DNA from: Pseudobowmanella zhangzhouensis
Lineage (GTDB): Bacteria; Pseudomonadota; Gammaproteobacteria; Enterobacterales; Alteromonadaceae
NCBI RefSeq assembly: GCF_042662685.1
Contig: NZ_JBHSYO010000007.1
Span: forward strand, 434,001-498,000
Direction: 5' to 3'
Length of the DNA stretch: 64,000 nucleotides
A program made the position numbers and the translations under genes. Below, piece by piece: positions 8,811-17,336 of the stretch. Numbering within the stretch: position 1 is the stretch's first letter; the number at the start of each line of letters is the position of its first letter. Under the pieces are notes generated by a model. The model was not told where the DNA came from. It saw only the letters and a list, made by a program, of their open reading frames with translations, and did not search any database.

Positions 8811-10847
8811 TTAACCGTTAATCCCGCTGTGGCGCAACAGCGCATCCACTTCCGGCTTACGCCCGCGAAATGCTTCAAACAACGCCATCGGCTCATCACT
8901 GCCACCTTTTTCCAGAATGCAGTGCATAAAATCGGCGCCGGTTTGCGGATTAAAGATGCCTTCTTCTTCAAAGCGTGAGAACGCATCGGCAGAGAGCACC
9001 TCCGCCCACTTGTAGCTGTAGTAGCCGGCGGCATATCCCCCGGCAAATATATGGCCGAAGCTATGCTGGAAACGATTAAATTCAGGTGGCTGCACCACGG
9101 ACACTTGCTGGCGCACCTCTGACAGTACCTGCTCAACCTGGCCGGTAATCGCCGGATCGAAATCCCGGTGTAAAATAAAGTCGAATAAGGCAAATTCCAG
9201 TTGCCGTAACATCTGCATGGCACTTTGGTAATTGCGTGCTGCCAGCATTTTGTTGAGAAGATCCTCAGGTAATGCCTTGCCGCTCTCATAGTGCCCGGAC
9301 AGGAAACTCAGCGCCTCTGGCTGCCAGCACCAGTTCTCCAGGAACTGGCTGGGGAGTTCTACCGCATCCCAGGGTACGCCGGAGATACCATTCACGCCGC
9401 CCACATCGATTTGCGTCAGCATATGGTGCAGGCCATGGCCAAATTCATGGAACAGGGTCACCACTTCATCATGGGTGAACAGTGCCGGTTTACCATCGAC
9501 CGGACCGTTAAAGTTACAGGTCAGATAGGCCACCGGTAACTGGGCGCCGCTGATGGTCTGGCGCTTATCCCGGCACACATCCATCCATGCCCCGCCACGT
9601 TTTTTGGCTCGCGCGTACAAATCAAAATAGAAACCACCACGCAACTGTTGCTGGCTGTCATAAATCGCGTAAAAGCGCACATCCGGATGCCAGGTGTCCA
9701 CATCACTCACGGACTCAATGCGCAATCCGTATAAGCGCTGCACTACTTCAAATAAGCCGGAGACTACTTTGTGTTCCGGGAAGTACGGGCGCAGTTCCTC
9801 GTCCGAGATGGCATATTTGGCTTGCTTGAGTTTTTCACTGTAGTAAGCCAGATCCCAGGCCTGCAGATCCCGGCTGCCATCCATACGCTCGGCAAAATCA
9901 CGCACCGCTTGCAAGTCTTCTTCGCCCTGAGGCTTGGAACGGCGGGCTAAGTCATGCAGAAAGGTCAGCACCTGCTCGGTGGAGCTGGCCATTTTGGTGG
10001 CCAGAGAATATTCCGCATAGTTGGCAAAGCCGAGTAATTTGGCTTTTTCCAGTCTGAACGTCAGCGTCTCCTGCATAATGGCCGAGTTATCCCATTGACC
10101 CGCATTCGGCCCCTGATCAGACGCGCGGGTGGTGTAGGCACGGTACATTTCTTCACGTAGTTCACGATTGTCGGCGTACATCATCACCGGCAAGTACGAT
10201 GGAATATCCAGCGTAAACAACCAGCCCTGCAGGTCTCGCTGCCTGGCAGCCTGGGCTGCTGCTGCTCTGGCTGACTCGGGAAGTCCCGCCAGCATGGAGT
10301 CATCCTCGATGTGTTTACTCCAGCCTAATGTGGCATCCATCAGGTTGTTGGAAAATTGCGAGGATAATTCGGATAAACGGGCACTTATCTCGGCGTAACG
10401 TTTTTTATCTCCGGCGGGCAGGTCGATGCCGGATAAGCGAAAATCCCGCAGAGTATTGTCGATGGCCTTTTGCTGCGCCTGACTTAAGGTGCTGAATTCA
10501 TTACTGTTACGTAGCGCCTGATAAGCGGCGAACAAGCCTTCATGTTGCCCTACCCAGGTGCCGTATTCAGAAAGTAGCGGCAGGCAACTGTCATGGGCTT
10601 CACGCAACGCATCACTGCTGACTACCGAATTCATGTGGGATACCGGTGACCAAAGCTGGCTAAGCTCATCATCGGCCTGCTCGATGGGTAAAATCAGGCC
10701 GGCGTAACTCACGTCACCACTAGCCACCGCCTGTTCAATCACAGATTTGCAATGACTGATCGCCTGCTCCACAGCGGGCTTGATCTGGTCGGGGCTGATG
10801 GCGGAAAAGGTCGGCAGGGCAAACGCCTGAGCAACAGAAGTAGACAT
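8811..10847 (-). CDS. prlC: Oligopeptidase A (M3 metallopeptidase)
   Basis: A cytoplasmic zinc oligopeptidase that degrades peptides such as cleaved signal peptides. The zinc site FHEFGHGLHH is near residue 470, with GVPWDAVELPSQFLENW supplying the third ligand downstream. I chose the ATG at 10847 (MSTSVAQAF), which aligns with the usual short N-terminus, over a GTG three codons earlier (10856). Length is 678 residues, normal for the family. It is a single-gene unit with its own promoter and terminator, divergent from gor. Confidence 0.96.
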   Translation of the reverse strand: MSTSVAQAFALPTFSAISPDQIKPAVEQAISHCKSVIEQAVASGDVSYAGLILPIEQADDELSQLWSPVSHMNSVVSSDALREAHDSCLPLLSEYGTWVGQHEGLFAAYQALRNSNEFSTLSQAQQKAIDNTLRDFRLSGIDLPAGDKKRYAEISARLSELSSQFSNNLMDATLGWSKHIEDDSMLAGLPESARAAAAQAARQRDLQGWLFTLDIPSYLPVMMYADNRELREEMYRAYTTRASDQGPNAGQWDNSAIMQETLTFRLEKAKLLGFANYAEYSLATKMASSTEQVLTFLHDLARRSKPQGEEDLQAVRDFAERMDGSRDLQAWDLAYYSEKLKQAKYAISDEELRPYFPEHKVVSGLFEVVQRLYGLRIESVSDVDTWHPDVRFYAIYDSQQQLRGGFYFDLYARAKKRGGAWMDVCRDKRQTISGAQLPVAYLTCNFNGPVDGKPALFTHDEVVTLFHEFGHGLHHMLTQIDVGGVNGISGVPWDAVELPSQFLENWCWQPEALSFLSGHYESGKALPEDLLNKMLAARNYQSAMQMLRQLEFALFDFILHRDFDPAITGQVEQVLSEVRQQVSVVQPPEFNRFQHSFGHIFAGGYAAGYYSYKWAEVLSADAFSRFEEEGIFNPQTGADFMHCILEKGGSDEPMALFEAFRGRKPEVDALLRHSGING

Positions 10848-10875
10848 AGCGAACACTCATAAAATCGTTTACTGC

Positions 10876-10903
10876 TATATAGGTGTAACCCACACAAAAA
10901 CAA
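10876..10903 (-). promoter_or_regulatory. Candidate promoter for prlC
   Basis: On the minus strand TTGTTT (10898-10903) and TATATA (10876-10881) are separated by 16 bases, ending about 28 bases before the prlC start. Good but not perfect hexamers. Confidence 0.5.
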
Positions 10904-10978
10904 GGGCATACTGATAATTACTTGAAAGCCCGACGCCTGCCCCAATTGTCTTCGGGTGTTGTTAGCGGAAAGAAATTG

Positions 10979-12328
10979 ATGAAGCATTTTGATTATATTT
11001 GTATCGGCGCCGGCAGTGGTGGCATTGCCTCTGCTAATCGAGCCGCCATGTATGGCCAGCGGGTTGCGCTGATTGAACCGAAGCAGTTGGGAGGCACCTG
11101 TGTAAACGTGGGCTGTGTACCCAAAAAGGCCATGTGGTACGGTGCCCAAATTGCTGAAGCGATGGATCTTTACGCTGCCGATTATGGTTTTGAGGTCGAG
11201 AGAAAAAGCCTTAACTGGTCGCGCCTGATTGCCAGTCGTGATGCCTATATCAGCCGAATTCACGCATCTTATGAGCGGGTGTTGGGTGCTAACAAGGTGA
11301 CCGTCGTGCCCGGTAAAGCGACGTTCGTCGCGCCGAAAACCATTGAAGTGAATGGCGAACAATATCACGCTGACCATATTCTTATTGCCACCGGTGGAAA
11401 GCCGCGTTGGCCGAATGTGCCGGGTGCGGAGCTGGGTATCGACTCTGATGGATTCTTTGCATTAGAGCAACAACCACAGCGTGCGCTGGTGGTGGGCGCA
11501 GGGTATATCGGTGTTGAAATTGCCGGCGTGTTGCACGCGTTGGGTACACAAACGTATCTGGCGGTCAGGCACAATGCGCCGCTACGGCATTTCGATCCTA
11601 TGTTGAGTGAGACACTCAAAGAGTTGATGGCTGAGCATGGGCCGACGCTGTTGACCGAGCACGACGTGGCTCAGGTGGAAAAACTGGCCGATGGTGCTTT
11701 ACAGGTCAGGTTTAAAAATGGACATCAGGTTCAGGTAGATACACTAATCTGGGCAATTGGCCGCGATCCTGTGATCGCTGATCTGGGTTTGCGTGAGGCA
11801 GGAGTGGAACTCAATGAGGATGGCTATATCGCGGTCGATGAGTTCCAGCAAACCAATGTGCAAGGCGTGTATGCGGTCGGCGATGTCACCGGTCATATTG
11901 AATTAACCCCGGTGGCGGTAAAAGCCGGGCGACAACTGTCTGAGCGGTTATTCAACAACAAGCCAAACGCCAAAATGGATTATGCCAATGTGCCGACTGT
12001 GGTGTTCAGTCATCCACCCATAGGCACAATTGGCTTAACCGAACCGCAAGCGGCGCAGCAGTTTGGTGCTGAAAATCTGAAAATTTATGAGTCGACCTTC
12101 GCCGCTATGTATAACGCGGTGACCAGTAATCGCCAGACCACCCGCATGAAACTAATCTGTGCAGGAGAGGATGAAAAAGTCGTCGGCCTGCATGGCATTG
12201 GCTTCGCAATGGATGAAATTTTGCAAGGCTTTGCCGTAGCCATCAAGATGGGCGCGACTAAGGCTGATTTCGACGCCTGTGTGGCTATTCACCCTACCAG
12301 CGCGGAAGAGTTCGTGACGATGCGTTAA
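10979..12328 (+). CDS. gor: Glutathione reductase
   Basis: A 449-residue FAD flavoprotein disulfide reductase that regenerates GSH with NADPH. It has the N-terminal FAD motif GAGSGGIASA (10-19), the redox-active disulfide C41-x4-C46 in GGTCVNVGCVPKK, the NADPH-binding GAGYIGVEIAG, and the C-terminal catalytic histidine in AIHPTSAEE. The ATG at 10979 gives the family length and start (MKHFDYICIGAG); an upstream TTG at 10922 in frame would add 19 residues of unlikely sequence. Confidence 0.97.
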   Translation: MKHFDYICIGAGSGGIASANRAAMYGQRVALIEPKQLGGTCVNVGCVPKKAMWYGAQIAEAMDLYAADYGFEVERKSLNWSRLIASRDAYISRIHASYERVLGANKVTVVPGKATFVAPKTIEVNGEQYHADHILIATGGKPRWPNVPGAELGIDSDGFFALEQQPQRALVVGAGYIGVEIAGVLHALGTQTYLAVRHNAPLRHFDPMLSETLKELMAEHGPTLLTEHDVAQVEKLADGALQVRFKNGHQVQVDTLIWAIGRDPVIADLGLREAGVELNEDGYIAVDEFQQTNVQGVYAVGDVTGHIELTPVAVKAGRQLSERLFNNKPNAKMDYANVPTVVFSHPPIGTIGLTEPQAAQQFGAENLKIYESTFAAMYNAVTSNRQTTRMKLICAGEDEKVVGLHGIGFAMDEILQGFAVAIKMGATKADFDACVAIHPTSAEEFVTMR

Positions 12329-12387
12329 GGGGCAATTCAGGTTAGACTGGATAAGCTATCGCCAGTAATTAAATGGAAGAGGTTGAT

Positions 12388-12906
12388 ATGAAACGCGTTA
12401 TGGCTTTGGGTTTGATGTTAGCGGGTTCGCTGAGTATGCCGGTAATGGCACAGGGCTCGTTAAAACTTGAATGGAAAAATCCGGACAAATTCCGTGATAT
12501 CCGGCCAGCCAATCAGTCGCGTCAGTCGTTTCGCGAAGAAGTGTTCAGTCAGTTACAAAAGTACATTGAACTGCGTTTAGTCAACCGTCTCGCCGATGGC
12601 TTCAGTCTGCATTTAACTGTCACCGACCTCGATCTGGCTGGCGAAGTGTGGCCAGCAATGATGGTTGGCCTCAATGGTGGAAGTGACGTCAGATTGATCA
12701 AGCAAATTGACTCGCCGCGTATGGCGTTTGATTTTCAACTGCTGGATGCCAGTGGTCAGGTTGTACTTGAGGGTAGTGAAGATATTCGCGATATGAGCTT
12801 TATGGACAGAGGTTCATTGGTGCGTGATACCGATCCGCTGCGTTACGAGAAGAATTTGTTACGGGGCTGGTTTGATAAAGCGTTGGCTGGCTATATACAA
12901 AAATAA
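12388..12906 (+). CDS. DUF3016 domain secreted protein
   Basis: A 172-residue protein with a clear signal peptide (MKRVMALGLMLAGSLSMPVMAQ, cleavage after AQ) and a DUF3016-like body (EWKNPDKFRDIRPANQSRQ; LHLTVTDLDLAGEVWP). The function of DUF3016 is unknown; the protein is predicted periplasmic. The ATG at 12388 has an AAGAGG ribosome-binding site; an in-frame ATG at 12373 overlaps that site and is less likely. It lies 59 bases after gor on the same strand and may be co-transcribed. A strong hairpin terminator follows directly. Confidence 0.8.
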   Translation: MKRVMALGLMLAGSLSMPVMAQGSLKLEWKNPDKFRDIRPANQSRQSFREEVFSQLQKYIELRLVNRLADGFSLHLTVTDLDLAGEVWPAMMVGLNGGSDVRLIKQIDSPRMAFDFQLLDASGQVVLEGSEDIRDMSFMDRGSLVRDTDPLRYEKNLLRGWFDKALAGYIQK

Positions 12907-12932
12907 AAAAGGCCGCAATTGCGGCCTTTTTT
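12905..12932. terminator. Bidirectional terminator
   Basis: A perfect 16-base palindrome GGCCGCAATTGCGGCC (12911-12926) flanked by A6 and T6, serving the DUF3016 gene on plus and the small gene on minus. The minus gene's TAA stop (12931-12933) is part of the tract. Confidence 0.88.
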
Positions 12933-13266
12933 ACAGCATCTTTTCAATGGACTTATACAACTCGATGGCGTCTTTTTCACTCAGCCCATTGCTCTGACTG
13001 GCCTTGCCGACGCTACTGGACACCCTGACAAAATCATTTTGACTGACTGGGGCGCTGTCTTCGGCTGCCGATTTTTGTTGCGCTGCCTGCGTGGGTTGTT
13101 GCTGCTCGCGCTGCTGGATAATTTGTGCCTGCGCCGACAGCTGAACGTCCGGTTGATTGGCCTGACCGATGCCAAACGCATTGGGCGACGCACCGGATGA
13201 CGGCGCGGATTCTGCTGCGCGCGGTAACGCGACGTTGAGCTTCACAGTTGAACCAGTAATTTCCAC
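12931..13266 (-). CDS. Small unrecognised protein with MEITGST N-terminus
   Basis: A 111-residue, Gln/Ala/Ser-rich, mostly disordered protein with a GTG start and a good GGAGG site seven bases upstream. It has no signal peptide or membrane helix. The segment VQLSAQAQIIQQREQQQ resembles the low-complexity regions of flagellar regulators such as FlgM, but I cannot assign it to that family; the C-terminus (SEKDAIELYKSIEKML) is a short amphipathic helix. Its first residues (MEITGST) match those of the divergent 61-residue protein at 13788 (MEIQGST). It follows the 103-residue gene by 60 bases on the same strand. Confidence 0.6.
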   Translation of the reverse strand: MEITGSTVKLNVALPRAAESAPSSGASPNAFGIGQANQPDVQLSAQAQIIQQREQQQPTQAAQQKSAAEDSAPVSQNDFVRVSSSVGKASQSNGLSEKDAIELYKSIEKML

Positions 13267-13326
13267 AATAAACCTCCATGACGGCAGGAAAGATAATTAT
13301 GGTTCAACTCCGGCGTTGTCGCGACT

Positions 13327-13638
13327 TTAGCTCTTCAAACTGGCGGAAAAGTTGGCCAGCGTGCTGAACAGTAGTTCCATCTTCTTTACCGTATCGGCAA
13401 TCAATTCTGGCTCTGGGGTGTCGATAGCCTGCTCAATTTGCAATACCTGCTCAGCGACTTCGGCCACATAGGGGCTAAAGCGCGTGTTATCTGTACCAAA
13501 ACCGGCATGAGCAGGGAATATTTGCTGAAACTTGCCTTTACCCTGCGCGCTGAGTTGATCGAGGCGGGCATCTGCGTCTAACGCTTTGCGATATAAAAGT
13601 TGTAAATTTTGTTTAAGAGAATCAATAACCTGGTTCAT
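13327..13638 (-). CDS. Small all-helical protein, weakly PriC-like
   Basis: A 103-residue acidic, helical protein. The pattern of an N-terminal helix (IDSLKQNLQLLYRKAL), a central F-x2-IF element, and paired C-terminal helices (VAEVAEQVLQIEQAI; ELLFSTLANFSASL) recalls the N-terminal domain of the primosome protein PriC, but at about half its length and without clear signature residues, so the name is only a suggestion. It is transcribed away from the sigma-28-promoted gene at 13788 and is probably followed in the same transcript by the MEITGST gene. Confidence 0.5.
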   Translation of the reverse strand: MNQVIDSLKQNLQLLYRKALDADARLDQLSAQGKGKFQQIFPAHAGFGTDNTRFSPYVAEVAEQVLQIEQAIDTPEPELIADTVKKMELLFSTLANFSASLKS

Positions 13639-13665
13639 TTGTTCACTTTGGTGTCTATATTTAAC

Positions 13666-13692
13666 TAAAGTTTTGCAGGCTGTTGCCGATAC
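13666..13692 (+). promoter_or_regulatory. Sigma-28 (FliA) flagellar promoter
   Basis: TAAAGTTT (13666-13673), 11 bases, then GCCGATAC (13685-13692). The FliA consensus is TAAAGTTT-N11-GCCGATAA, so 15 of 16 specified bases match with exact spacing. It lies 95 bases upstream of the ATG at 13788 and points at that gene. Confidence 0.82.
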
Positions 13693-13787
13693 ACCCCATA
13701 AGCGGAGGTATCGACTTTCGCCGGGTGAGAGTTTGCCCTATCGCTGCACGAAAGTGTGAAATTTTTTATTTAGATAAAGGAGATGGT

Positions 13788-13973
13788 ATGGAAATCCAGG
13801 GATCTACCGGGGTATCCGACGCGTCTGCAGAACTTCGCGCTGCTAAGCTGGCCAAAAACCAGCAGGAGCAGGAAGGCAAAGCAGCGCTCCAGTTGCTGGA
13901 CTCGGCGGCTGGCGTACCACAGTCAAGCTCAGCGAATCCTGCGCTGGGGTCGACTGTCGACACTTACGCTTAA
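13788..13973 (+). CDS. 61-residue protein, candidate sigma-28-controlled motility gene
   Basis: A small protein (MEIQGSTGVSD...) with an excellent AAAGGAG ribosome-binding site (13776-13782). The central helix KLAKNQQEQEGKAALQLLD resembles the short YjfB-type putative motility proteins (conserved pattern of K-x2-Q-x2-EG-x-ALQLL), a resemblance I judge by eye only. No signal peptide, no membrane helix. The near-perfect FliA promoter upstream puts it in the flagellar/chemotaxis regulon although no flagellar gene is nearby. The stop overlaps that of convergent epmB in TTAA (13970-13973). Confidence 0.7.
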   Translation: MEIQGSTGVSDASAELRAAKLAKNQQEQEGKAALQLLDSAAGVPQSSSANPALGSTVDTYA

Positions 13974-14995
13974 GGATGCAGTAGCAAGTCCACAGGGGTT
14001 TTGCCTGGCTGGCCGGCGATTTCACGCACCAAACGTGGAACCAAAAAGCCGGGCAAACGCCTGATTATTTCTGCCATTAATTCCCGCGCTCGTTCATCCG
14101 ATACATCAAAATGTTGTGCGCCCTGCACTTTATCCAGCATATGCAGGTAATAGGGTAATACACCGGCAGCAAACAACCGCTCACTCAACGCCTCCAGCGC
14201 ATCCGCACTATCATTAACCCCTTTTAGCAGTACCGCCTGATTGAGCAACGTCACGCCAGCGCGTTTCAGTTGCTGCAGGCGAGTAGCCAGTAATGGATCT
14301 ATTTCATTGGCATGATTAATATGCAAAACCATCACCAATGGCAGGTTTAAACTGTTTATCCACGCTAGTAAGTCTTCACATACTCGTGATGGGATCACGA
14401 CAGGCAATCGGGTATGAATACGCAGGCGGCGAATGTGTGGAATCTCGCTGATTTGATCGCATAGCCAGGCCAAAAAGTCATCTTTGGCCATCAGTGGATC
14501 GCCACCGGACAGAATCACTTCGTTGATATTGTTATCCGAGCGAATATGCTGCAGCGCCACCATCCAGTCACGTTTATTCAGGTGATTGTCACCATAGGGA
14601 AAGTGGCGGCGAAAACAATAACGACAGTTAATTGCGCAGCCGCCACGCACAATCAGCAACGCGCGGCTTTGGTACTTGTGCAAAATACCCGGCGTGATGT
14701 TGTCCTGTTCATCGAGGGGATCATGACTAAATCCGGGCTCCTGTAAAAACTCTGCGGACTGGGTGTATACCTGGCGGAAAAGCGGATCATGCCAGTCTCC
14801 GGCTACCATTTTCGCTACAAACGGGCGGGGCACGCGCATAGCAAACAACTCGCGCGCCGCGCTGTCTGCCTCATTCTCGTGCGCAGATAAATTTAACCGC
14901 GCCAGTAATTCTGACGGGTCTGTGATGCAGTCAGCCAATTCTTTTTGCCATGGCCTCTCTACAGTGACTGGAATTTTAGGTATCATTCGCGACAA
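13970..14995 (-). CDS. epmB: EF-P lysine 2,3-aminomutase EpmB
   Basis: A 341-residue radical-SAM, PLP-dependent enzyme that converts L-alpha-lysine to (R)-beta-lysine for EF-P modification. The radical-SAM cluster motif is C-x3-C-x2-C in GGCAINCRYCFRRHFPY, and SGGDPLMAKDD follows. It lacks the long C-terminus of fermentative lysine aminomutases, as expected for EpmB/YjeK. It is divergent from efp with only 31 bases between start codons, and epmA lies just beyond efp. Confidence 0.95.
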   Translation of the reverse strand: MSRMIPKIPVTVERPWQKELADCITDPSELLARLNLSAHENEADSAARELFAMRVPRPFVAKMVAGDWHDPLFRQVYTQSAEFLQEPGFSHDPLDEQDNITPGILHKYQSRALLIVRGGCAINCRYCFRRHFPYGDNHLNKRDWMVALQHIRSDNNINEVILSGGDPLMAKDDFLAWLCDQISEIPHIRRLRIHTRLPVVIPSRVCEDLLAWINSLNLPLVMVLHINHANEIDPLLATRLQQLKRAGVTLLNQAVLLKGVNDSADALEALSERLFAAGVLPYYLHMLDKVQGAQHFDVSDERARELMAEIIRRLPGFLVPRLVREIAGQPGKTPVDLLLHP

Positions 14996-15026
14996 TTATT
15001 TGCCTTAAAGAAATGTGGAATACAGC

Positions 15027-15596
15027 ATGGCGACAGTAAGCACCAATGAGTTCAAAGCGGGCCTAAAAATAATGCTCGACGGCGAACCTTGCAACATTCT
15101 TGAAAACGAATATGTAAAACCAGGTAAAGGTCAGGCATTTAACCGGGTGAAAATCCGTAAATTAATTTCCGGCAAAGTGCTGGAAAAGACCTTTAAATCT
15201 GGCGACACAGTGGAAACTGCAGATGTTATGGATACCGAACTTAGTTACTTATACAGTGACGGTGAGTTCTGGCATTTTATGAACAACGAAACATTCGAGC
15301 AGATTGCTGCTGATAAAGCCGCAGTGGGCGACACAGTAAAATGGTTGGTCGAAAATGACCCTTGCACTGTAACTTTATGGAATGGCGCCCCTATCACTGT
15401 GACTCCGCCTAATTTCGTTGAGTTGCAAATTGTTGAAACTGATCCGGGCGTGAAAGGTGACACCGCAGGAACGGGCGGTAAACCGGCCACCCTGACGACA
15501 GGTGCTGTGGTACGTGTGCCTCTGTTTGTGCAAACTGGTGAAGTGATTAAAGTTGACACCCGCAGTGGTGAATACGTATCACGTGCTCAGAAGTAA
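15027..15596 (+). CDS. efp: Elongation factor P
   Basis: A 189-residue translation factor that relieves ribosome stalling at polyproline stretches. The KOW-like domain I carries the modification site Lys34 in KPGKGQAF, followed by two OB domains and the standard C-terminus (VDTRSGEYVSRA). The ATG at 15027 places lysine at position 34, as in E. coli; an in-frame GTG four codons upstream would shift it. The gene is flanked by both enzymes of its beta-lysylation pathway. Confidence 0.98.
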   Translation: MATVSTNEFKAGLKIMLDGEPCNILENEYVKPGKGQAFNRVKIRKLISGKVLEKTFKSGDTVETADVMDTELSYLYSDGEFWHFMNNETFEQIAADKAAVGDTVKWLVENDPCTVTLWNGAPITVTPPNFVELQIVETDPGVKGDTAGTGGKPATLTTGAVVRVPLFVQTGEVIKVDTRSGEYVSRAQK

Positions 15597-15604
15597 GCAC
15601 TGAT

Positions 15605-15637
15605 TTGAAAAAACAGCCCACTTCGGTGGGCTTTTTT
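15605..15637 (+). terminator. Rho-independent terminator after efp
   Basis: Stem AGCCCAC/GTGGGCT (15615-15632) with a TTCG tetraloop and T6. It sits between efp and epmA, so epmA is expressed by partial read-through or from its own start. Confidence 0.88.
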
Positions 15638-15656
15638 AATTCCGGAAGTGGAAGTG

Positions 15657-16628
15657 ATGAAGACAGACTGGCAGCCAACCGCGGACATCGAAACATTGCG
15701 CCACCGTGCGCAAATCATGCAGCAGATCCGAGACTATTTTGCTGCACAGCAGGTGTTGGAGGTTGAAACGCCCCAGCTTAGTCGTTTCGGGGTGACAGAC
15801 GTGTATCTGCAAAATCTGTCCTGTCTGTTTAGTGGGCCGGGATTTGCCAAACAGACCCCGCTTTATCTGCAAACTTCGCCAGAATATGCCATGAAGCGTC
15901 TGCTGTGCGCCGGCAGTGGATCAATTTTTACCTTGTGTAAGGCCTATCGTGACGACGAGGTGGGGCGGCAACACAATCCGGAATTTACCATGCTGGAATG
16001 GTATCGCACGGGCTTTGATCACCACCAATTGATGGATGATATGCAGGCATTGTTGCAACCGATTCTGGCGACGCAGACTTTCTTGCGGATCAGCTATCAG
16101 CAAGCCTTTTTGCAATATCTGCAAGTAGATCCTCTCAGCGCAGAGTTATCCCGGCTGCGAGAGATTGCCGCCCGGTATGGTCTGGCAGATATCACCGCCA
16201 ATGAAACGGACAGAGACTTTATTCTGCAATTATTGTTTTCCCAGCAGATAGAGCCGCTGATTGCCGAACAGCTACCGGTATTTGTGTATGACTTTCCGGC
16301 TAGCCAGGCATCGCTGGCCAGATTGAGTCAGCAAGACCCGCGTGTGGCCCACCGCTTTGAGCTCTATTTCCGAGGTATCGAGTTGGCTAATGGCTTTTTC
16401 GAATTACAGGACGCCACAGAACAGCGCCAACGATTCGAGCAGGATAATGCCAAACGTCAGGCACTTGGGATGGAAACAAAAGCACTGGATGAGTCATTTC
16501 TGGCCGCGTTGGAACATGGTATGCCAATGTGTTCTGGGGTGGCGCTGGGCATTGATCGTTTGGTGATGCTGGCGCTGAATAAAGCGTCCATCCGTGAAGT
16601 TATCGCATTTCCATTGGATATTGCCTGA
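15657..16628 (+). CDS. epmA: EF-P--(R)-beta-lysine ligase EpmA
   Basis: A 323-residue paralogue of the class II lysyl-tRNA synthetase catalytic core without the anticodon-binding domain. It activates (R)-beta-lysine and attaches it to Lys34 of EF-P. Motif 2 is visible as HNPEFTMLEWYR, and motif 3 as MCSGVALGIDRLVMLAL near the C-terminus. The ATG at 15657 is preferred to a GTG three codons upstream. The start lies only 20 bases after the efp terminator tract. Confidence 0.95.
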   Translation: MKTDWQPTADIETLRHRAQIMQQIRDYFAAQQVLEVETPQLSRFGVTDVYLQNLSCLFSGPGFAKQTPLYLQTSPEYAMKRLLCAGSGSIFTLCKAYRDDEVGRQHNPEFTMLEWYRTGFDHHQLMDDMQALLQPILATQTFLRISYQQAFLQYLQVDPLSAELSRLREIAARYGLADITANETDRDFILQLLFSQQIEPLIAEQLPVFVYDFPASQASLARLSQQDPRVAHRFELYFRGIELANGFFELQDATEQRQRFEQDNAKRQALGMETKALDESFLAALEHGMPMCSGVALGIDRLVMLALNKASIREVIAFPLDIA

Positions 16629-16706
16629 AAACACTTGCAGTCCCCTATTTATCAGCGGTAAAAAAGACATTACAGACAAAAAAATGGACTTTACGCTCGG
16701 ATAGCT

Positions 16707-17336
16707 ATGTTGGAAACACACGCCAAGCCTTTTGTATTTCATATTTCCCATTTCATCGTCGGGCAATGGCTGGATATTGAGATAGAAAACTACTTACCCA
16801 CTGAGAATGATCGTTACAAAGCGCGGTTTGTTGGCGGTAGCCAAAGTGGCTATTTGCTGGTGGAACAACCGGACGCGCGGCGTTATGGGATGCTGCGTAA
16901 CAGTATACGCGACCAGGGCACACTGATCATTCGGGCTATTTCTGAGGGTGGGCAAGGCGAATGTATCGCCTTTAAGGCGGACATTACCGGTACTATCAAC
17001 CACCCCCAACGCTTGATTGCGGTTGCCTTTCCCAACGATATTGAGCGTCGCGAGTTACGCAAAGAAAAACGTCATCTGACGGACATTCCTGCTCAGATTC
17101 GCGCCCCGGGATCGACTCGTTTAATCGATTGCACCATAGTTGATATTTCGTCTGGCGGTTGCCGCGTGGAATGTAATGTGGGTGAGAAAGTGATCGGTCT
17201 GAAACTTAAACAAATTGACCTACTATATGACGACCCGGCATCAGGCGAGCCCCGCTGTAAACAGGCTACCGTGCGTTCCGACAGAAAGCAGGGCAGCCTG
17301 TTAATGATAGGCATGTCATTCGACGAACTGGATTAA
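16707..17336 (+). CDS. PilZ domain cyclic-di-GMP receptor
   Basis: A 209-residue protein with a YcgR-like beta-rich N-terminal domain (about 15-105) and a C-terminal PilZ domain. The ligand motifs are intact: RKEKR (RxxxR) at about residue 117, and DISSGG ([D/N]xSxxG) at about 148. It should bind c-di-GMP and control an output such as motility or exopolysaccharide; the partner is not evident. No membrane segment. Its stop shares TTAA (17333-17336) with convergent hutH. Confidence 0.9.
   Translation: MLETHAKPFVFHISHFIVGQWLDIEIENYLPTENDRYKARFVGGSQSGYLLVEQPDARRYGMLRNSIRDQGTLIIRAISEGGQGECIAFKADITGTINHPQRLIAVAFPNDIERRELRKEKRHLTDIPAQIRAPGSTRLIDCTIVDISSGGCRVECNVGEKVIGLKLKQIDLLYDDPASGEPRCKQATVRSDRKQGSLLMIGMSFDELD

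Noticed and set aside
10739..11377. A 212-codon open frame on minus opposite gor and the prlC start
   Set aside because: It runs antisense to the well-supported gor and prlC genes, has no recognisable motif, and looks like a shadow.
13693..13787. GEMM-type c-di-GMP riboswitch before the 61-residue gene
   Set aside because: The leader is structured but lacks the conserved GEMM core strings, so I only call it a structured leader.
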